Positions 8,910 through 17,595 are shown, counted from the first letter of the stretch. The stretch: 64,000 nucleotides of DNA from an uncultured Clostridium sp. (GCA_900543695.1 UQSG01000006.1:32702-96701); one strand, 5' to 3'. Numbers and translations are program-made. Notes: generated by a model not told the origin, from the sequence alone.

Positions 8910-9347
8910 ATGCAAACTCATATTACAGACCAGCTTGCAGCTTTTAATCGGCTTTATAAAGAAATGGATGAAATCTACCACATATACGCAAAGAAGCAGG
9001 GTGTTTCGGACGCAGCGCTGTGGCTGATGTATTCCCTTTATGAAAGGGACGCCGGCTACACGCAAAGAGAGCTCTGCTCCGCCTGGCATTATCCTCCGCA
9101 AACCGTTAATTCCTCTTTAAAAAATCTGGAAAAGCAGGGACTTATTGCGCTAACGGCGATTCCCGGAAATAAAAAGAACAAGCTTGTAGTTTTAACGGAA
9201 AAGGGAAAAGAAATGACGCAAAGAATCATTTCCGCTCTTGTGCTTGCGGAGCAGAAGTCCCTTCAGGGCTTAAAGCGCAGCGAACAGGAAGCGTTGTTAT
9301 CTTTAACAAAAAAATACGTAGAGCTTCTGCGAGCCGAAATAAATTAA
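8910..9347 (+). CDS. MarR-family transcriptional regulator
   Basis: The 145-residue protein has the MarR winged-helix layout: dimerising N-terminal helix, HTH around YTQRELCSAWHYPPQTVNSS, and a wing at ALTAIPGNKKNKLVVLTEKG. The ATG at 8910 is chosen because GGAGG ends 5 nt before it; ATG 8898 overlaps that site. MarR proteins repress efflux or stress genes and are released by small aromatic ligands. The next gene on the same strand is a MATE pump, as in mepR-mepA, so it is inferred to control that pump. Confidence 0.88.
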   Translation: MQTHITDQLAAFNRLYKEMDEIYHIYAKKQGVSDAALWLMYSLYERDAGYTQRELCSAWHYPPQTVNSSLKNLEKQGLIALTAIPGNKKNKLVVLTEKGKEMTQRIISALVLAEQKSLQGLKRSEQEALLSLTKKYVELLRAEIN

Positions 9348-9500
9348 CATTTTCAAACGTCATCGGAAGACCGTGTGTCGCAATACACAGAAGAAATGAA
9401 TTTTTGGTCGGAAAAGCTTTTGATTCGCTCGATTGCCGCAGCGTGATCGGGCGATTTTTACAAAAATCAGGAACTTTTGGAAAGAAGGAGAGACATATTT

Positions 9501-10847
9501 GTGAGTTCAACTGCACTTTTTTCAAAGACACCGCCGCTGAAGCTGTTCTTTCTCGCTTCCATCCCCGGAGCAATCAGTATGCTTGCTTCCGCACTGTACC
9601 AAACGATTGACGGTGTTTTCGTAGGCCGTTTCCTGGGCGAGACGGCTTTTGCTGCGGTCAATCTTGCCATGCCGTTCGTTATTATCAACTTTTCGCTGGC
9701 GGATCTGATCGGCGTCGGTTCCGCCGTTCCCATATCCATCTGTCTGGGAAAGGGGCAGAAACAGGAAGCAGATAATATTTTCACATGCGCCTGTCTTCTG
9801 ATCGTAGGCACTGGCATGCTGATCGGCGGGATCATGTTTGCTGCTGCGCCGCTGCTGATTCGACTTATGGGCGCCGAAGGAGCATTTGCCAATCTGGCGA
9901 TCCAGTACCTGAGGGTTTACGCGCTCTGCTCCCCAGTCACCACCATTATATTTGCAGTGGACAATTATCTGCGGATCTGCGGATTGATCCGCGGCAGCAT
10001 GCTGATGAATATTCTGATGTCCGCTTTAAGCGCCGGATTAGAGTTTCTGTTTCTTGGGGTATTTCGCTTCGGAATCTGGGCGGCGGCTCTGGCGACATGC
10101 TGCGGTATGATGATCTGCGCCTTATTGGCTTTTATTCCCTTTCTTCGGCGGAAAACGCTGCTTCGCTTCTGCAAGCCGCGCTTCAGCTTCGCAATGATCC
10201 GGCAGATCGTTGCCTGCGGAAGCCCAAACTTTTTAAACAATATTGCAGGCCGGATCACCTCTATTATAATGAATGCAATTCTGGTACGTACCGGAGGCGA
10301 AGCCGCTGTCTCCGTTTACGGTATTTTAATGTATGCAGACGGATTCGTTCAGCCGCTCCTGTACGGAATGTGCGATTCCCTTCAGCCTGCGGTCGGGTAT
10401 AATTGGGGAGCGCAAAAGTTTACCAGAGTACGGGCAATTGAAAAATGCTGCTTCGCCGCAAGCGGAATCATCTCCATCGCAGCGGTATTCGTCATTGCGC
10501 TTTTGCCGGAGCCGATTACAAAATTGTTTGTACCCGAAGCGGGGATTGATGTTCTGACGCTTTCTGTCGGCGCGCTGCAGCTTTTCAGTCTTACTTATAT
10601 TACTCGCTGGATTTCCTTTGCAACGCAAAGCTACATGCTGGCTATTGAAAAGCCCTTGCCTGCGTCCATTATTTCGGTATCTACTGCGCTGATTTTCCCC
10701 GTGATTTTAATATGTGCGCTCTGGCCGCTGGGACTGACCGGTATCTGGCTGAATTTTGCCGGAGCCTCCCTTCTAGCCGCAGTTTTATCTCTGATCCTTC
10801 TTTATAGGCTGCGCGGCGAGCTGCACAGGCCTGATGCGGTAATATAA
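9501..10847 (+). CDS. MATE-family multidrug efflux transporter
   Basis: The protein has about 448 residues and 12 hydrophobic helices in two related halves, with MATE signatures such as PGAISMLASALYQTIDGVFV near the N-terminus. The GTG at 9501 is preferred because AAGGAGA lies 8 nt upstream; a TTG at 9477 would put that site inside the gene. MATE pumps export cationic drugs or metabolites using Na+ or H+ gradients. About 150 nt separate it from the upstream MarR gene; I see no clear promoter there, so read-through from marR is likely. Confidence 0.88.
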   Translation: MSSTALFSKTPPLKLFFLASIPGAISMLASALYQTIDGVFVGRFLGETAFAAVNLAMPFVIINFSLADLIGVGSAVPISICLGKGQKQEADNIFTCACLLIVGTGMLIGGIMFAAAPLLIRLMGAEGAFANLAIQYLRVYALCSPVTTIIFAVDNYLRICGLIRGSMLMNILMSALSAGLEFLFLGVFRFGIWAAALATCCGMMICALLAFIPFLRRKTLLRFCKPRFSFAMIRQIVACGSPNFLNNIAGRITSIIMNAILVRTGGEAAVSVYGILMYADGFVQPLLYGMCDSLQPAVGYNWGAQKFTRVRAIEKCCFAASGIISIAAVFVIALLPEPITKLFVPEAGIDVLTLSVGALQLFSLTYITRWISFATQSYMLAIEKPLPASIISVSTALIFPVILICALWPLGLTGIWLNFAGASLLAAVLSLILLYRLRGELHRPDAVI

Positions 10848-10857
10848 AACCGCCTGA

Positions 10858-10897
10858 ACAAACAGGCTCCGCCGCAGAAGAGGCAAAGCCTGTTTGT
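10858..10897. terminator. Inverted repeat between convergent genes, probable terminator
   Basis: ACAAACAGGCT (10858-10868) and AGCCTGTTTGT (10887-10897) are perfect 11-bp arms around an 18-nt loop, just after the MATE stop and just before the stop of the convergent dockerin gene. No real T-run follows on either strand (GGTTTT further on the minus strand), so the terminator assignment is tentative. Confidence 0.5.
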
Positions 10898-10917
10898 GAA
10901 CCCTTCATGGGCTCCCG

Positions 10918-12549
10918 TCAAATTATGGCCGTAGTCTGCGGTCCGAGAACGACGTCCCAATTTGCCAGATACTGCAAGAGCAGCGTCGCATCTCTTCCGT
11001 TGATCTCGCCGTCGCCATTGACGTCTGCATACGTTTCATTGATGGTAACATCCCACTCAGCCAGATATTGCAGCAGCAGCGTAACATCTACGCCGTTGAT
11101 CTGGTCGTTGCCATCAACGTTTCCATACGTTGGTTCCGATCCATCGGAAAGCCTTGTGAAACGGATATTATCAATATACAGCGTTTCAGCGCGCACGCCA
11201 AACTTCAGCGTAGACTGTGTGGAAATCAAAGCGTTCTCAACGGTAACCAGAACGGTTCCCTCCGCATCGAGAATCTGCGCATCGCTGTAATATTTTTCAG
11301 AGTACATCGCGCTTTCCGGCATTTCCGGATTTGCATATTTCACCTGGGCAAACAGACTGCCGTCGGCATAAAACTGAATCGTTCCTTCATCATCGTCTAC
11401 GATCTTATAGGTGTGGAAAGCATTGGCCGCCTCTACCGCATCGGCAAAGAAATACCCTTTGACCTGAAGCTTGTTTAAAGTGCTGTCAAAATATTTTACA
11501 AAGATTTCGATCCCCTGCTTACCATCCTTCGTCCGGAACGAGAAACCGATTCCCGTCGTGCCCGTCGTGCTGTCCGCTCCGTCGCCTCTGGCGCCGTCGT
11601 TTTCAAAGAACGGCGTTGTGCCCTCATCGCCCGTTCTTATGTAAAATCCGCAGAAATTGGAGCCGCCGGTTCCTTTGAGATCGAAAGAAATTTCACTTCC
11701 GCCTTTCCATCTGTCGTCAAATTCCGCCTGTGAAAATTGAGAAAGCATCGCGCTGTGGTCGTCCGCCACGACGACAGAGGAGGTAGGGTTTCCGGCCAGA
11801 GGCGTCCAATTGACACGGAAGGGATTTCCATCCGCATAGGAAACGCCGTACAGATCATAGCCCGCTTCCAGATCGTTGAAGTCAAACGTATATTCCGGAA
11901 CCGCATCGAGCGCCTCAGGAATTACCTCCGTCCGTTCCGGAGGCGGCATATCATCCAGTGTGTTCGCAGCGCAATACGCGGCATCGTAAGCACTTGCCTC
12001 CGCCTCGCTCTTGAAGAAGCCGATGTACGCGATCCGCGTTTCTCCTCCGTCTGCAATCCCCACGCGCAGGCGTACACTCGTTATATTCGCCTCACCCACA
12101 CCCTGAAAGCACTCGGACACGGAATAAATTTTCAGATGCCAGGCGTTGTCGGCAGTCATATTGGGCGCAGTAAAAGACCCTGGCTGCCCCCATCCCAGCG
12201 CCGGTTCCGTATCAGCCGTTACGTAGTGATTGTTTCCGTCGAACGAGGTGTTGGATGCGCCGGCATATTTCACCGCCATATACTGGTACTCATGGGGAAC
12301 GCTGATCCCCATAACCGCTACCCACGGATCGATATTGTTATCCTCGTTCAAATCGCTGGTAATCAGGCTAATATACTCGCCGTTTGTGGATTCCGTGATT
12401 TCCACGTCGCTTGTCGTCTCCAGAGACTGTTCCGTCATCACATAAACGTACGTGTCGTCATACGCTTCTTCGGCTGAAAGCGCAAAGCTGCCTGTCATCA
12501 GACTTGCGGCGACCGACAAAGCCAAAACAAGACTTAAAACTTTTTTCAT
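10918..12549 (-). CDS. Secreted protein with C-terminal type I dockerin
   Basis: This 543-residue protein has a signal peptide (KKVLSLVLALSVAASLMTGS, cleavage near residue 24-26). A region of about 190 residues follows with no family I recognise. Residues of about 210-465 look like a beta-sandwich carbohydrate-binding or laminin-G-like module (start YTFDFNDLEAG, end ETLYIDNIRFT). The last 69 residues are a dockerin: two calcium-loop repeats, NVDGNDQINGVDVTLLLQYL and DVNGDGEINGRDATLLLQYL. Dockerins attach enzymes or binding proteins to cohesin scaffolds. No cohesin or scaffoldin is in the window. The ATG has GGAGGAG upstream, and it has its own promoter. Confidence 0.8.
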   Translation of the reverse strand: MKKVLSLVLALSVAASLMTGSFALSAEEAYDDTYVYVMTEQSLETTSDVEITESTNGEYISLITSDLNEDNNIDPWVAVMGISVPHEYQYMAVKYAGASNTSFDGNNHYVTADTEPALGWGQPGSFTAPNMTADNAWHLKIYSVSECFQGVGEANITSVRLRVGIADGGETRIAYIGFFKSEAEASAYDAAYCAANTLDDMPPPERTEVIPEALDAVPEYTFDFNDLEAGYDLYGVSYADGNPFRVNWTPLAGNPTSSVVVADDHSAMLSQFSQAEFDDRWKGGSEISFDLKGTGGSNFCGFYIRTGDEGTTPFFENDGARGDGADSTTGTTGIGFSFRTKDGKQGIEIFVKYFDSTLNKLQVKGYFFADAVEAANAFHTYKIVDDDEGTIQFYADGSLFAQVKYANPEMPESAMYSEKYYSDAQILDAEGTVLVTVENALISTQSTLKFGVRAETLYIDNIRFTRLSDGSEPTYGNVDGNDQINGVDVTLLLQYLAEWDVTINETYADVNGDGEINGRDATLLLQYLANWDVVLGPQTTAII

Positions 12550-12603
12550 AATTCTCCTCCAAAAACATATTTAGGAATACGGAATTCCCATTTCAATGCT
12601 TTT

Positions 12604-12632
12604 ATTATAATAATTCATATTTTAAATTGCAA
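12604..12632 (-). promoter_or_regulatory. Sigma-A promoter of the dockerin gene
   Basis: Minus strand TTGCAA (12632-12627), 17-nt spacer, TATAAT (12609-12604), about 55 nt before the ATG. The AT-rich stretch from here to the tRNA promoter at 12721 holds nothing else that I recognise. Confidence 0.75.
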
Positions 12633-12720
12633 TATTTTTTTCATCTATTACAAGTAAAATCCATTAATCTTTCTAACCGTCCCGTTCTTTGAAAATTTCA
12701 ATGTTTTTTTATTTTTCCTA

Positions 12721-12749
12721 TTGTCAACCGGGTTTTCCCGTGGTATAAT
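12721..12749 (+). promoter_or_regulatory. Strong promoter of tRNA-Gln
   Basis: TTGTCA (12721-12726), 17-nt spacer, TATAAT (12744-12749). The tRNA starts 42 nt downstream. The -10 matches consensus exactly. Confidence 0.85.
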
Positions 12750-12790
12750 AGCTGTCGTTGTATCGTTAACGGTACAGTGTATTAATGCAA

Positions 12791-12864
12791 TGCGGAATTG
12801 TGTAATGGTAGCACGAATGACTCTGACTCATTTTGTCTGGGTTCGAATCCTAGTTCCGCAGCCA
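12791..12864 (+). tRNA. tRNA-Gln (anticodon CUG)
   Basis: The acceptor stem TGCGGAA pairs with TTCCGCA, and discriminator G and an encoded CCA follow. The D arm contains AATGGTAG, the anticodon stem is AATGA/TCATT around loop CTCTGAC (anticodon CTG), and the T loop is TTCGAAT. It reads CAG codons. It is a lone tRNA gene with its own promoter and intrinsic terminator. Confidence 0.95.
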
Positions 12865-12867
12865 GTG

Positions 12868-12899
12868 ATCCCCCGAAGCTTCGGGGGATTTTATTTTTG
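12868..12899 (+). terminator. Intrinsic terminator of tRNA-Gln
   Basis: ATCCCCCGAAG and CTTCGGGGGAT form a perfect hairpin immediately followed by TTTATTTTT. Confidence 0.93.
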
Positions 12900-12914
12900 T
12901 TTCAATATTTTCTA

Positions 12915-12942
12915 TTGAATATTTAAGAATAGGTGGTATAAT
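12915..12942 (+). promoter_or_regulatory. Promoter of the RNase J gene
   Basis: TTGAAT (12915-12920), 16-nt spacer, TATAAT (12937-12942). It implies a leader of about 100 nt before the RNase J start. Confidence 0.7.
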
Positions 12943-13016
12943 AAAAAAACTGGTTTTTATTGTTCGGATACGTCATACGAAGAACAGCTGTTATTCTATT
13001 TTTTACAAAATAGTAT

Positions 13017-13032
13017 ACATAAATATTTATGT
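13017..13032. repeat. 16-bp perfect palindrome touching the RNase J ribosome site
   Basis: ACATAAATATTTATGT is its own reverse complement and ends two bases before the GGAGG (13034-13038) of the RNase J gene. It could be a protein operator or, as RNA, a 6-bp hairpin with a 4-nt loop next to the ribosome site. Confidence 0.6.
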
Positions 13033-13048
13033 TGGAGGAATATCTGAT

Positions 13049-14773
13049 ATGGCACAATTATCAAAAAATAAAAAAAGACTCAGAATCATACCCTTAGGCG
13101 GAATTTGTGAAATCGGCAAGAACCTGACGGTTTTTGAGACGGATAACGACATGATCCTGGTCGACTGCGGCGTAGCATTTCCGGAAGACGACATGCCCGG
13201 CATCGACGCCATCATACCGGATTTTACCTATATTATGCAAAATAAAGACAAGCTTCGTGCGATTATACTGACGCACGGGCACGAGGATCATATCGGCGCT
13301 CTTCCATATTTTCTGAAGGAGCTCAACGTCCCGATTTACGGTACAAAGCTGACGCTGGCGCTTGTCGAGAAAAAGCTGGAGGATTTCAACCTCGCGGCTT
13401 CCGCGGATCTGCAGGTGGTAAAGCACAGCGAAATGATTATGAAAGGTGATTTTTGCATTGAATTTATTCGTACGAATCACAGTATTGCCGACGCATGCGC
13501 GCTGGCGATCATCACGCCGTGCGGTATTGTGATTCATACGGGAGATTTCAAGGTCGACTATACTCCGATTGACGGTGCTCCCATCGATCTGATGCGTTTC
13601 GCGGAGCTGGGCGAGAAAGGCGTTTTGCTTTTAATGGCCGACAGTACGAACGCCGAGCGCAGAGGGTTCACAATGTCGGAGCGAACCGTCGGCGCGACTT
13701 TTGACGACATTTTCTCAAGGACGAAGGGACGTCTGATCGTCGCAACCTTCTCCTCCAACATTCACAGAGTTCAGCAGATCATCGATACCGCCGCAAAGTT
13801 CAATCGGAAATGCGTAATCTGCGGCAGAAGCATGGTAAACGTCATCGATGTGGCGCTTCAGACCGGATACATGAAGCATACGGAAAACACATTGATCGAC
13901 ATGGAAGAAATCGACAAATATCCGCCGGAACAGCTTGTCGTTATTACGACGGGCAGTCAGGGAGAGCCGATGTCGGCACTGACGCGCATGGCAGTAGCGA
14001 CACACCGGCAAATCGACATTGTACCGGGCGACACCGTCATCATTTCCGCGAGCCCGATTCCCGGCAACGAAAAGCCGATCAACAAGATGATCGACGAGCT
14101 GTTCAAGCGCGGCGCAAATGTCATTTACAAATCAATTGCAGAGGTTCACGTTTCCGGACATGCCTGCGAGGAAGAGCTCAAATTAATGCAGGCAATTGTA
14201 AAGCCGAAATATTTTATGCCGGTACACGGTGAATTCCGTCATCTGACGCGCCATAAAAATATCGCCGTCCGAATGGGAATGCCGGAGGAAAACGTGTTTA
14301 TTATGGATAACGGCAGGGTTCTGGAATTCAATGGAGATGAAATCAAGACGGATGAGACCGTTATTTCCGGAAACGTACTGATCGACGGGCTCAGCGTTGG
14401 AGACGTCGGCAATATCGTACTCAGAGACCGCCGCCACCTGGCGGAAGACGGTCTGATCGTCGCCGTGATGTCAATCAATTCCGCCACAGGAGAAGTGCTT
14501 GCCGGTCCAGACATCATATCCAGAGGATTTGTTTATATGCGCGAGTCAGAAGAAATGATCACACACATCAAAGAGGTAGCGATCGACGCACTCAACCGCA
14601 CGGATTCTCTTTCCACACCAAGAAAACATGATTGGGCACTGAAAAAGACAAGCATACGCGACGCGATTCATAATTATGTATATGAACAAACAAAACGAAA
14701 CCCCATGATTCTTCCGATCATTATGGAGATTGATCCAAACAATCTTCCGAAGAATTCCGATCAGGAAGCATGA
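13049..14773 (+). CDS. rnj: Ribonuclease J
   Basis: This 574-residue metallo-beta-lactamase/beta-CASP nuclease matches the usual RNase J length. The zinc-binding HGHEDH is at 76-81, with further ligands in NHSIAD and HTGDFKVD. The beta-CASP part includes TGSQGEPMSAL and a conserved SGHACEEE, and a C-terminal domain follows. RNase J combines 5'-3' exonuclease and endonuclease activity and sets mRNA half-life and rRNA/tRNA maturation in Firmicutes. It has a consensus GGAGG site, a palindrome directly before that site, and its own promoter and terminator, so it is monocistronic. J1 and J2 cannot be told apart from this copy alone. Confidence 0.95.
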   Translation: MAQLSKNKKRLRIIPLGGICEIGKNLTVFETDNDMILVDCGVAFPEDDMPGIDAIIPDFTYIMQNKDKLRAIILTHGHEDHIGALPYFLKELNVPIYGTKLTLALVEKKLEDFNLAASADLQVVKHSEMIMKGDFCIEFIRTNHSIADACALAIITPCGIVIHTGDFKVDYTPIDGAPIDLMRFAELGEKGVLLLMADSTNAERRGFTMSERTVGATFDDIFSRTKGRLIVATFSSNIHRVQQIIDTAAKFNRKCVICGRSMVNVIDVALQTGYMKHTENTLIDMEEIDKYPPEQLVVITTGSQGEPMSALTRMAVATHRQIDIVPGDTVIISASPIPGNEKPINKMIDELFKRGANVIYKSIAEVHVSGHACEEELKLMQAIVKPKYFMPVHGEFRHLTRHKNIAVRMGMPEENVFIMDNGRVLEFNGDEIKTDETVISGNVLIDGLSVGDVGNIVLRDRRHLAEDGLIVAVMSINSATGEVLAGPDIISRGFVYMRESEEMITHIKEVAIDALNRTDSLSTPRKHDWALKKTSIRDAIHNYVYEQTKRNPMILPIIMEIDPNNLPKNSDQEA

Positions 14774-14818
14774 CGGGGCATCAGACGTAATTTTTCGGCC
14801 GCGGCCGGAGATATCAGA

Positions 14819-14855
14819 AGCGGGAAAGCGATCGTGAACGCTTTCCCGCTTTTTT
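14819..14855 (+). terminator. Intrinsic terminator of the RNase J gene
   Basis: AGCGGGAAAGCG (14819-14830) pairs with CGCTTTCCCGCT (14839-14850) and runs into TTTTTT. Confidence 0.92.
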
Positions 14856-14888
14856 ATCAAACAGAATTCCGGCGTTTACAAAACAGAC

Positions 14889-15905
14889 TTACTTCCTCTT
14901 GAGCGTAATAACGGAAACAGAAGGCGGATTACAGAAGCGGAAGCCTGGAAATCCGGATGCGCCAAGCCCCGTTGAAATATAATTATATCTCCCCTGCCCG
15001 TCCGAATGAAGTCCGGCTGAATCCTCCTCCTGCGGAAAGAGTCCTTTTCCTTCAACATAAACAGCACCCAGCAGCGGAAGCCGAACCTGTCCTCCGTGCG
15101 TGTGACCGGAAATCGACAGATCATAATCCACCTCTGTCAGCCGCTGCGCATTTACTTCTTTCAGCCTTGCATTCACGTCATAATCAATTGGCTTATGCGT
15201 TACGCAGATGCTGAAATGCTTATCCACATCAAAATTGAGCGCATCAAACTGCTCTTCTTTATAATCGATTCCCGTAAAATAAATTGCTTCCCCGTTTTTT
15301 TCAATCATTTGAATAGGGTACACAAACTTTGCGCCCAAGTCTTCCAGCTGTTCCATCAGCTTTGTCTTCTCCCTCGGTTCAATACACATATTCCAATTTT
15401 CGTCAAGCTGATCAACATTTTCCGGAACATAGTCGGCCTCACCCAAAATATACAGGATCGGTACGTCTCGTTTTTCAATATCCGTAAGCAGATCAACGAT
15501 ATCCCAATAATCGCCGGAGTCCGCATCCGTCATATAGTCCCCCGTCAGGAGAATCATATCGTATTCCAGGCTGTCGATCAGACTGACGAGATTTTTATTC
15601 TCCGTACCGAATTTTCTTCCATGCAGATCGCTGATCTGAAGAATGCGGTATCCGTCAAACGAGGCGGGAATCTGAGCATGCGTCACCGTTACATAGTCCA
15701 CTATAATGCGGCCGTTATCGTACAGCGTATATACGATCAGAGCCAGGAGCAGCACAAAGGAGACCGGTATCATCAGCCATTTATAGCTTTTCTTTTTATC
15801 CGGCACCATTTTAAAACGATTTTTTTCTTCTTTTTTCATGCGGCGTTTCGCCCTGTGTTCCCGATATCTTTCAGCAAGCGATCTGCCACTCTTCTTTGCA
15901 AACAT
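14889..15905 (-). CDS. Membrane-anchored metallophosphoesterase with altered GNHD motif
   Basis: The 338-residue protein has a Lys/Arg-rich cytoplasmic head (1-42), one membrane helix (about 43-62), and an extracytoplasmic calcineurin-like phosphoesterase domain of the YkuE/YaeI type. Motifs seen are SDLHG, LLTGDYMTD, THKPID and SGHTHGG. The fourth expected motif, GNHD/GNHE, reads GEADY: the metal-binding Asn and catalytic His are replaced. Activity may therefore be reduced or changed. It is the last gene of an apparent S component-coaX-phosphoesterase unit, 42 nt after coaX. The start has GAGGAA upstream. Substrates of relatives include lipid pyrophosphates; none can be assigned. Confidence 0.82.
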   Translation of the reverse strand: MFAKKSGRSLAERYREHRAKRRMKKEEKNRFKMVPDKKKSYKWLMIPVSFVLLLALIVYTLYDNGRIIVDYVTVTHAQIPASFDGYRILQISDLHGRKFGTENKNLVSLIDSLEYDMILLTGDYMTDADSGDYWDIVDLLTDIEKRDVPILYILGEADYVPENVDQLDENWNMCIEPREKTKLMEQLEDLGAKFVYPIQMIEKNGEAIYFTGIDYKEEQFDALNFDVDKHFSICVTHKPIDYDVNARLKEVNAQRLTEVDYDLSISGHTHGGQVRLPLLGAVYVEGKGLFPQEEDSAGLHSDGQGRYNYISTGLGASGFPGFRFCNPPSVSVITLKRK

Positions 15906-15947
15906 GCGCCGTTCCTCGTGTTGCTCAAATCAAACTCAATATTACAT

Positions 15948-16715
15948 TCATGATATATTTTTTTGGTATAAAATATATAAGCCCTCCAGAAGAAGATTCG
16001 GGTTATATACAATCTGATGCTTTGTGTACTGCGATATCACCTCTGCCAAGCCTCCCGTCGCTACGACAAAGCATTCCGTTCCCAGTTCTTCGTTAAATCG
16101 GTCGATCATACCGTCCAGCATACTCGCATTGCCGAAAACAACGCCCGACTTCATGCAGTCGATTGTATTCGATCCAACTGTGCGCTTCGGTGCTTCAATG
16201 CTGACCTGCTGAAGCTGCGCAGCCTTTGCGGTCAAAGCGTTCAGAGAGGTTTTGACACCCGGTAAAATCGCTCCGCCGAGAATCGTATTTTTCTCTGAAA
16301 TTACAGTAAGGGTTGTCGCGGTTCCCATGTCTGCAACGATAATTGGCTTGGGATACAGCGCTGCAGCCGCAACGCTGTCTACAAGCAGATCGCTGCCGAG
16401 CTGCGCCGGATTGTCAATCCCAATATTGATTCCCGTTTTCATGCCGGGGCCTACGATCAGAGGCTTCCTGTCCGTCAGCAGACGCACCGCGGTAGCAAGC
16501 GGCTCCGTGATCAGCGGCACGACAGAAGATATGATGGCTCCATCGATGGAATGAATGTTAATATCATGAATGGAAAGAACGGCCTCCAGCAGGACGGCGG
16601 TCTCGTCCGCCGTCCTATTCTGGTCCGAAGCAAGTCTGGAAATGAATCGCAGCCTGTCTCTGTCGTATACGCCTACGACAATATTTGTATTTCCTACGTC
16701 AACCGTTAATACCAT
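15948..16715 (-). CDS. coaX: Type III pantothenate kinase
   Basis: The 255-residue protein is of typical CoaX length, with the ATP site at the start (TVDVGNTNIVVGVYD), the family segment GPGMKTGINIG, the catalytic-Asp segment near LGSDLLVDSVAA, and the nucleotide segment VADMGTATT. It phosphorylates pantothenate, the first step of coenzyme A synthesis, and needs a monovalent cation. GGAGG lies 6 nt before the ATG. It follows an ECF S component by 26 nt, which suggests vitamin uptake coupled to trapping by phosphorylation. Confidence 0.93.
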   Translation of the reverse strand: MVLTVDVGNTNIVVGVYDRDRLRFISRLASDQNRTADETAVLLEAVLSIHDINIHSIDGAIISSVVPLITEPLATAVRLLTDRKPLIVGPGMKTGINIGIDNPAQLGSDLLVDSVAAAALYPKPIIVADMGTATTLTVISEKNTILGGAILPGVKTSLNALTAKAAQLQQVSIEAPKRTVGSNTIDCMKSGVVFGNASMLDGMIDRFNEELGTECFVVATGGLAEVISQYTKHQIVYNPNLLLEGLYILYQKNIS

Positions 16716-16741
16716 GTCTATCCTCCAGGAAATGTCCGTCC

Positions 16742-17317
16742 TTATCGTTTTCCGGAGCGCGCCATTTTCAGGACGCTCACAACCGCCGGTGCAAAAACAA
16801 TATTGACCGCCAGTTCGATCAGGAAATTAATGCCGATCATTACGACGAACGTATAATAAAATATATTCGTGCCTCCGGCCAATTCCGAAAGCGTGTCTTT
16901 AAAAATCAACAGCAGCGCCGCACAGAAAATACCCGTATTTACAAGCGGACACGCAATCGCAGAAACATATGCACCGAGATAGTGATTTTTCTTGGAAAGA
17001 GATTTGTAAAGGACACCGGAAACGAAACCTGCCGCAATACCCTTCAGCATACAAACGATCGCCGTCGCTACCGGATTCGCGATCCAAAGGACGTTGCCGA
17101 CCGTAATACAATCAATAATCACTACGATTCCAAACACTCCGCCGAGAAACGCACCGCCCGCAGGGCCGTAAAGAGCGGCTCCTACGATAATCGGAACAAG
17201 CACGAGTGAAATCGAAAAATTTCCGATTCTGATGTAATTCCCTATGATCTGCAGCACTACAACAATTGCTGCGAACAGGGCCATGCCCACCATGGTCTGT
17301 ACTTTTCTTTTATTCAT
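16742..17317 (-). CDS. ECF transporter S component, probably for pantothenate
   Basis: This 191-residue integral membrane protein has about six helices and a basic N-terminus (MNKRKVQTM), with a conserved Gly/Ala-rich helix around GAALYGPAGGAFLGGVFG. That layout is typical of substrate-binding S components that work with the shared EcfAA'T energising module, which is not in the window. The ATG at 17317 lies 9 nt after AGGAGG; a TTG at 17326 is less likely. The neighbouring coaX makes pantothenate the likeliest vitamin (PanT-like), by context only. Confidence 0.75.
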   Translation of the reverse strand: MNKRKVQTMVGMALFAAIVVVLQIIGNYIRIGNFSISLVLVPIIVGAALYGPAGGAFLGGVFGIVVIIDCITVGNVLWIANPVATAIVCMLKGIAAGFVSGVLYKSLSKKNHYLGAYVSAIACPLVNTGIFCAALLLIFKDTLSELAGGTNIFYYTFVVMIGINFLIELAVNIVFAPAVVSVLKMARSGKR

Positions 17318-17386
17318 TTGATACAACCTCCTGCTGCTGTTCTGTATCAGATACAGCGCAAATTACAGTATAAAAACTGCATTCTT

Positions 17387-17415
17387 ATATTACCACGCTT
17401 TCAGGATTGTTTCAA
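17387..17415 (-). promoter_or_regulatory. Promoter of the S component-coaX unit
   Basis: Minus strand TTGAAA (17415-17410), 17-nt spacer, TAATAT (17392-17387). The roughly 60-nt leader contains the near-palindrome CTGTATCTGATACAG just before the ribosome site. Confidence 0.55.
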
Positions 17416-17511
17416 TCCCATTTTAGATGAGGCAGCACGCATAAGAAGCGATCCTTACGTTAATATGCCCGCAAATCGTCAGGTCAATTCCCAAAGGCAC
17501 TTTATTCCGAT

Positions 17512-17540
17512 TTGCATAAACGTCCGCTTGATAGTATAAT
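17512..17540 (+). promoter_or_regulatory. Promoter of the glycosyltransferase gene
   Basis: TTGCAT (17512-17517), 17-nt spacer, TATAAT (17535-17540). About 95 nt between this and the divergent S component promoter are not assigned; that stretch has some inverted repeats but no RNA family I recognise. Confidence 0.7.
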
Positions 17541-17595
17541 ACTGCCCGTGATATAAAATTTTTATCATGAAACAGGATAAAGGACGGATTTTAGA

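Noticed and set aside
10800..10920. Strong bidirectional terminator between MATE and dockerin genes
   Set aside because: Perfect inverted repeat, but no T-run on either side, so listed only as tentative.
17318..17595. Known riboswitch (TPP, FMN, THF, preQ1) upstream of the S component
   Set aside because: None of the conserved cores of those classes is present; kept only as an unassigned structured region.
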